A stretch of DNA of 5,815 nt from the NCBI GenBank assembly GCA_009924885.1, contig RFQS01000149.1:1-5815 (forward strand). The letters are read 5' to 3'. How positions within the stretch are numbered: the stretch's first letter is position 1; each line of letters begins with the position of its first letter. Below, piece after piece: positions 3,132 to 5,815 of this stretch. Below the pieces are notes generated by a model that saw nothing but the letters and a program-made list of their open reading frames with translations, ran no database searches and was not told the DNA's origin. The translations under genes and the position numbers were made by a program. The stretch comes from Pseudomonadota bacterium. GTDB taxonomy: Bacteria; Cyanobacteriota; Vampirovibrionia; LMEP-6097.

Positions 3132-5815
3132 TTAATCAATACAGCCATTCCCAAAGGTAGAAGCCCCCGCAGAGAAAGCTTTTCTCAGTAAATCTAAATA
3201 TTTTAGCGGAATGCTATTAATACTTAGTGGGTTTAATTCGTTCTCCTTACAGTGACGAAGAATTTTACTGATACTGTAAGCTAGTCCTAGTCTAGGAATT
3301 ACGGCATCGTCTCTGCGAGCTAATAGTAGATCCCTTTCTTCAGGATTATTCTGTAAAAGCTCTTTAAGGGAGATATTCTCTGGATCACTTACCTTATAGC
3401 CTTTAACTTTAGCGATAAAGCTTTTAGTCGCTCGGTTACCGATAATTAGTTTCTGTAATAATTTATCTTCTTCTGCTTTGTAATGAGGATTACTCGCTGA
3501 TTCTATGATTTTCCTAGCCTCAGAATAAGCTGCCATATCTGCTGTAAATATGCCTCGCTCTAATGAGTCGATAATATGTTTGAGTAGGCGAGTTTCTTGT
3601 TTAGACTCAGGCTGATGATAGTGATAGTTTAATTCTTGTATAAATTCTGCATCATTATCTAATCCCTGATAGCCATAGAAAGAAACGTGGTTACCACCTA
3701 GTAAATTAAACATCGCAGAATAAGGGATAGCTCTTATGTCAGCGAGCAAGCCTAATATTTCACTTATAGAAAGCTTTTTACTTAAAATATCTAAATCATT
3801 ATTATATTCAGGGTCGCTCAGTATGCCTTTAACCTTAGCTCCAGAACGGCTAGTAGGTCTGCTGGCTATATTAAAAAGATCTAAATAAATTAACGGTGAT
3901 TTTATAACATGCGCGAAATATTCTCTGAGAGTATTTTCATTAGTGCAGATATTATCGTCATTTAAATCTAAGCCAAAAACCTCTTCCCTGAGCTGCTTTC
4001 TAACCCTTTCTATTAGAGAGTTTAAGAATTTTACGAATTTAGGATCGAGTAGCAGTTCTTGCGGTTCTCCAAGCTTATCTTGGATGAGCTTTCTACCTGA
4101 AATTTCCGAAGTGGCGAAAATAAATTCCTGTATCATTTCATGGCTTTTAAAAAAAGAAATAAGCTGCTGAGCACCACCACCCTGTAGAGTTCTTTCATAG
4201 TGAGCATTTGAGCCTATAGGCTGAGTGCAAGTAGCCGTGCGTCTAAATTCAAGGCCACCACCGCGTTCTATCGGTTCACCCCAGCCATCGAAATTGATTA
4301 ATTTAACTTGTTTTATTTTTTGCGACTCATAAACTCTTAGCCACAAAGCCTTTTCTTCTGAGCTAAAATTATTCTGAAAAAGATCAGAAAATGTATCCAT
4401 TGCAAGCTTTATTGCTAGAGCTTCTTCTAGCTCAGGCTTATTTTTTAATAAATCCTGCCAAGCTTTAAGAGAGTTTCCACTTCTTTGCATATTTAGACTT
4501 TCCTCCGCTTCATTAAAAACATATTCATCTAAAAAGGCATTGAAAATTTCTGTAACGATAGTGTCAAGCTGCTTTGAGCGAAACATCTCCCATTGTGAAG
4601 CCGTAAAACCATTTTGCTTACCACTGTCTGAAGGACCGCGCATTTTAATAAATTCGCCACGATGCTTAAGTAAGTATAAACGCCAAGCTTTATTACACAG
4701 AGCTTCTACTGTGCATTTATACGAATTTCTGAGGTCTGAAATTTGTTCAGTTAAAGGCACTATTTCAAGTGAAGCTAGCATGTCTTCGGATATCATCGAA
4801 GAGCCTTTACTAGAGCTGCTAATAATATACTTAGATAGTATTAAAGTATTTAGCATGTCTTCAAAGCAGGTATTCATACTGATAATCTGTCTTTTAATAC
4901 CGCCAGCACGAGTAAGGGAGAGAAGTTCTAAGGTCTGAATTGCTTTTTGATTCAGCTTGCCATCTGAGTCAGTTAGTTTTTCTTTTAAATCTATTATTTT
5001 TTTCTGAGTCTCTTCTCTATTGAGTTCGGCCTTTAAGAGAAAATCTGTTTTTCCTGAAATATCGCCGTAGACTTTAAAGCCAGATAGATTTTCTGTAAGA
5101 AAGTTAATCACTTCGTTTCCCTGTCTGGTATGACCGTGCGAACCGAATTTACCAAAAATTTCTATTTTCTTGATAATAATTTCTATTTCTTTACTGTTCA
5201 CGCCTTCTTTATTAGCGATTATAGCTTTTAATGGTACAAGTAAAGTCTCTTCACTACAGTATTTGTCAAAATCAAAGTCAAAATTATAGTCACCAGTGTA
5301 GGCGATTCTCTGTCTTTGTGTTTCTAAAGAGTCTATCGCTTTAGCTAGAGGATGTAAGATTCTATGGTCTATCACTAGTCTGTAAGCTTGTTTGTTTGAT
5401 TTGTAGACAGGATTTTCTGTGATGATATTATCGTAAAGTCTCTTAAAGTCACTGTTTATAAAGAAAGTTTTACTAGGCAGTTCCTTATCGAAGGTGAAGT
5501 CGTCGCTTAAAGTCTGCCAAAGCCTCTGTATATCAGCAAAGTATTTTTTATAAAAGTGTAGATTCTCATTAATAAGGGTTTTAAAATGTTCTTCTTTATT
5601 TACAGTTTGGTTCCCATCTATGTCACGTGCTACCCAGCTATGTAATTTAAAAAATTCTGGATGAATATAGAACTTCTCACCTAAAGCTTTACTAAGTTCA
5701 TTACCAAGTACTACTAGAGTCTCTGGGATGATTTCATAAATTTGGCTGATACTTTTTAGGAAATTCTGTGATTCATCAGAGGGTTTAAGCTTATTTTCGT
5801 TATAGGGCTTAACTC
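3132..5815 (-). CDS. Divergent phosphoenolpyruvate carboxylase-family protein (ppc-like), N-terminus beyond right edge
   Basis: Homologue of bacterial-type PEPC, the enzyme that carboxylates phosphoenolpyruvate with bicarbonate to oxaloacetate. The frame is open from the TAA at 3132-3134 to the last base (893 residues visible); a GTG at 5375 is internal, because PEPC motifs continue upstream of it. Visible in order, with E. coli counterparts recalled from memory: SWVARDIDGN (5610-5639; usual WIGGDRDGNP), TRQ (5121-5129; usual IRQ, R396), PLTE with the metal-ligand Glu (4746-4748; E506), SDSGK (4617-4631; usual SDSAK, D543 and K546), FDGWGEPIERGGG (4254-4292; usual FHGRGGSIGRGG), SRPTSR (3846-3863; R699 region) and RAIP (3723-3734; R713). 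Odd: the loop His and Arg (H579, R581) are Asp and Trp, although the second Arg (R587) stays; about 77 extra residues separate SDSGK from this loop; the usual TQxR after RAIPW is missing; and the tail is FGNGCID instead of RNTG. The TAHPTE motif would lie just outside the window. Total length may be near 1,090 versus about 880-950. Normal PEPC activity is doubtful. Confidence 0.85.
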   Translation of the reverse strand, partial: VKPYNENKLKPSDESQNFLKSISQIYEIIPETLVVLGNELSKALGEKFYIHPEFFKLHSWVARDIDGNQTVNKEEHFKTLINENLHFYKKYFADIQRLWQTLSDDFTFDKELPSKTFFINSDFKRLYDNIITENPVYKSNKQAYRLVIDHRILHPLAKAIDSLETQRQRIAYTGDYNFDFDFDKYCSEETLLVPLKAIIANKEGVNSKEIEIIIKKIEIFGKFGSHGHTRQGNEVINFLTENLSGFKVYGDISGKTDFLLKAELNREETQKKIIDLKEKLTDSDGKLNQKAIQTLELLSLTRAGGIKRQIISMNTCFEDMLNTLILSKYIISSSSKGSSMISEDMLASLEIVPLTEQISDLRNSYKCTVEALCNKAWRLYLLKHRGEFIKMRGPSDSGKQNGFTASQWEMFRSKQLDTIVTEIFNAFLDEYVFNEAEESLNMQRSGNSLKAWQDLLKNKPELEEALAIKLAMDTFSDLFQNNFSSEEKALWLRVYESQKIKQVKLINFDGWGEPIERGGGLEFRRTATCTQPIGSNAHYERTLQGGGAQQLISFFKSHEMIQEFIFATSEISGRKLIQDKLGEPQELLLDPKFVKFLNSLIERVRKQLREEVFGLDLNDDNICTNENTLREYFAHVIKSPLIYLDLFNIASRPTSRSGAKVKGILSDPEYNNDLDILSKKLSISEILGLLADIRAIPYSAMFNLLGGNHVSFYGYQGLDNDAEFIQELNYHYHQPESKQETRLLKHIIDSLERGIFTADMAAYSEARKIIESASNPHYKAEEDKLLQKLIIGNRATKSFIAKVKGYKVSDPENISLKELLQNNPEERDLLLARRDDAVIPRLGLAYSISKILRHCKENELNPLSINSIPLKYLDLLRKAFSAGASTFGNGCID

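Noticed and set aside
3943..4170. Plus-strand 75-codon open frame
   Set aside because: Antisense to the PEPC-like gene, serine-rich low-complexity product, no convincing ribosome site.
4540..4938. Plus-strand 132-codon open frame
   Set aside because: Antisense to the PEPC-like gene across its conserved SDSGK and PLTE motifs; the real gene explains the openness.
5373..5375. GTG at 5375 as the start of the PEPC-like gene (747 codons)
   Set aside because: The frame continues open to the window edge and the upstream part carries PEPC-family sequence, including SWVARDIDGN, so the start is beyond the window.

Overview
The window is a stretch of AT-rich bacterial chromosome, roughly 35-40% G+C in the large genes by hand count on sample lines. 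There is no RNA gene, CRISPR array, insertion sequence or integrase. The genes are bacterial in type: a family 2 glycosyltransferase, a PAP2 phosphatase, spermidine synthase and a bacterial-type phosphoenolpyruvate carboxylase (PEPC) homologue. I cannot fix the phylum. The glycosyltransferase architecture, with a TPR-like C-terminal tail, is reminiscent of cyanobacterial and related lineages, but this is only an impression.

Layout from left to right. Positions 1-1452, minus strand: a glycosyltransferase (475-1452) followed by a PAP2-family membrane phosphatase (1-478) that starts at a TTG overlapping the glycosyltransferase stop and runs off the left edge. The two look translationally coupled and probably act on cell-surface or lipid-linked glycans. 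Positions 1453-2166, plus strand: a small island of three short membrane-protein genes of 41, 90 and 60 codons. The last two overlap by 8 bases and none is recognised. The part 1741-2160 is about 31% G+C by hand count, lower than its neighbours. Positions 2203-3021, minus strand: spermidine synthase (speE), which converges on the island. Positions 3132-5815, minus strand: a very long PEPC-family gene whose 5' end lies beyond the right edge; its open frame continues without a stop to the last base.

The most interesting element is the PEPC homologue. It keeps the overall PEPC order of motifs, but the glycine-rich catalytic loop is altered (canonical FHGRGG reads FDGWGE), there is a roughly 77-residue expansion next to that loop, and the C-terminal RNTG-like tail is changed. 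It may be a repurposed enzyme or pseudoenzyme rather than a normal anaplerotic PEPC. Secondary points of interest are three perfect copies of a 7-base repeat inside the phosphatase gene, the strand-switched island of small membrane proteins with an odd start region, and a nested palindrome and direct-repeat arrangement between the PEPC-like gene and speE.
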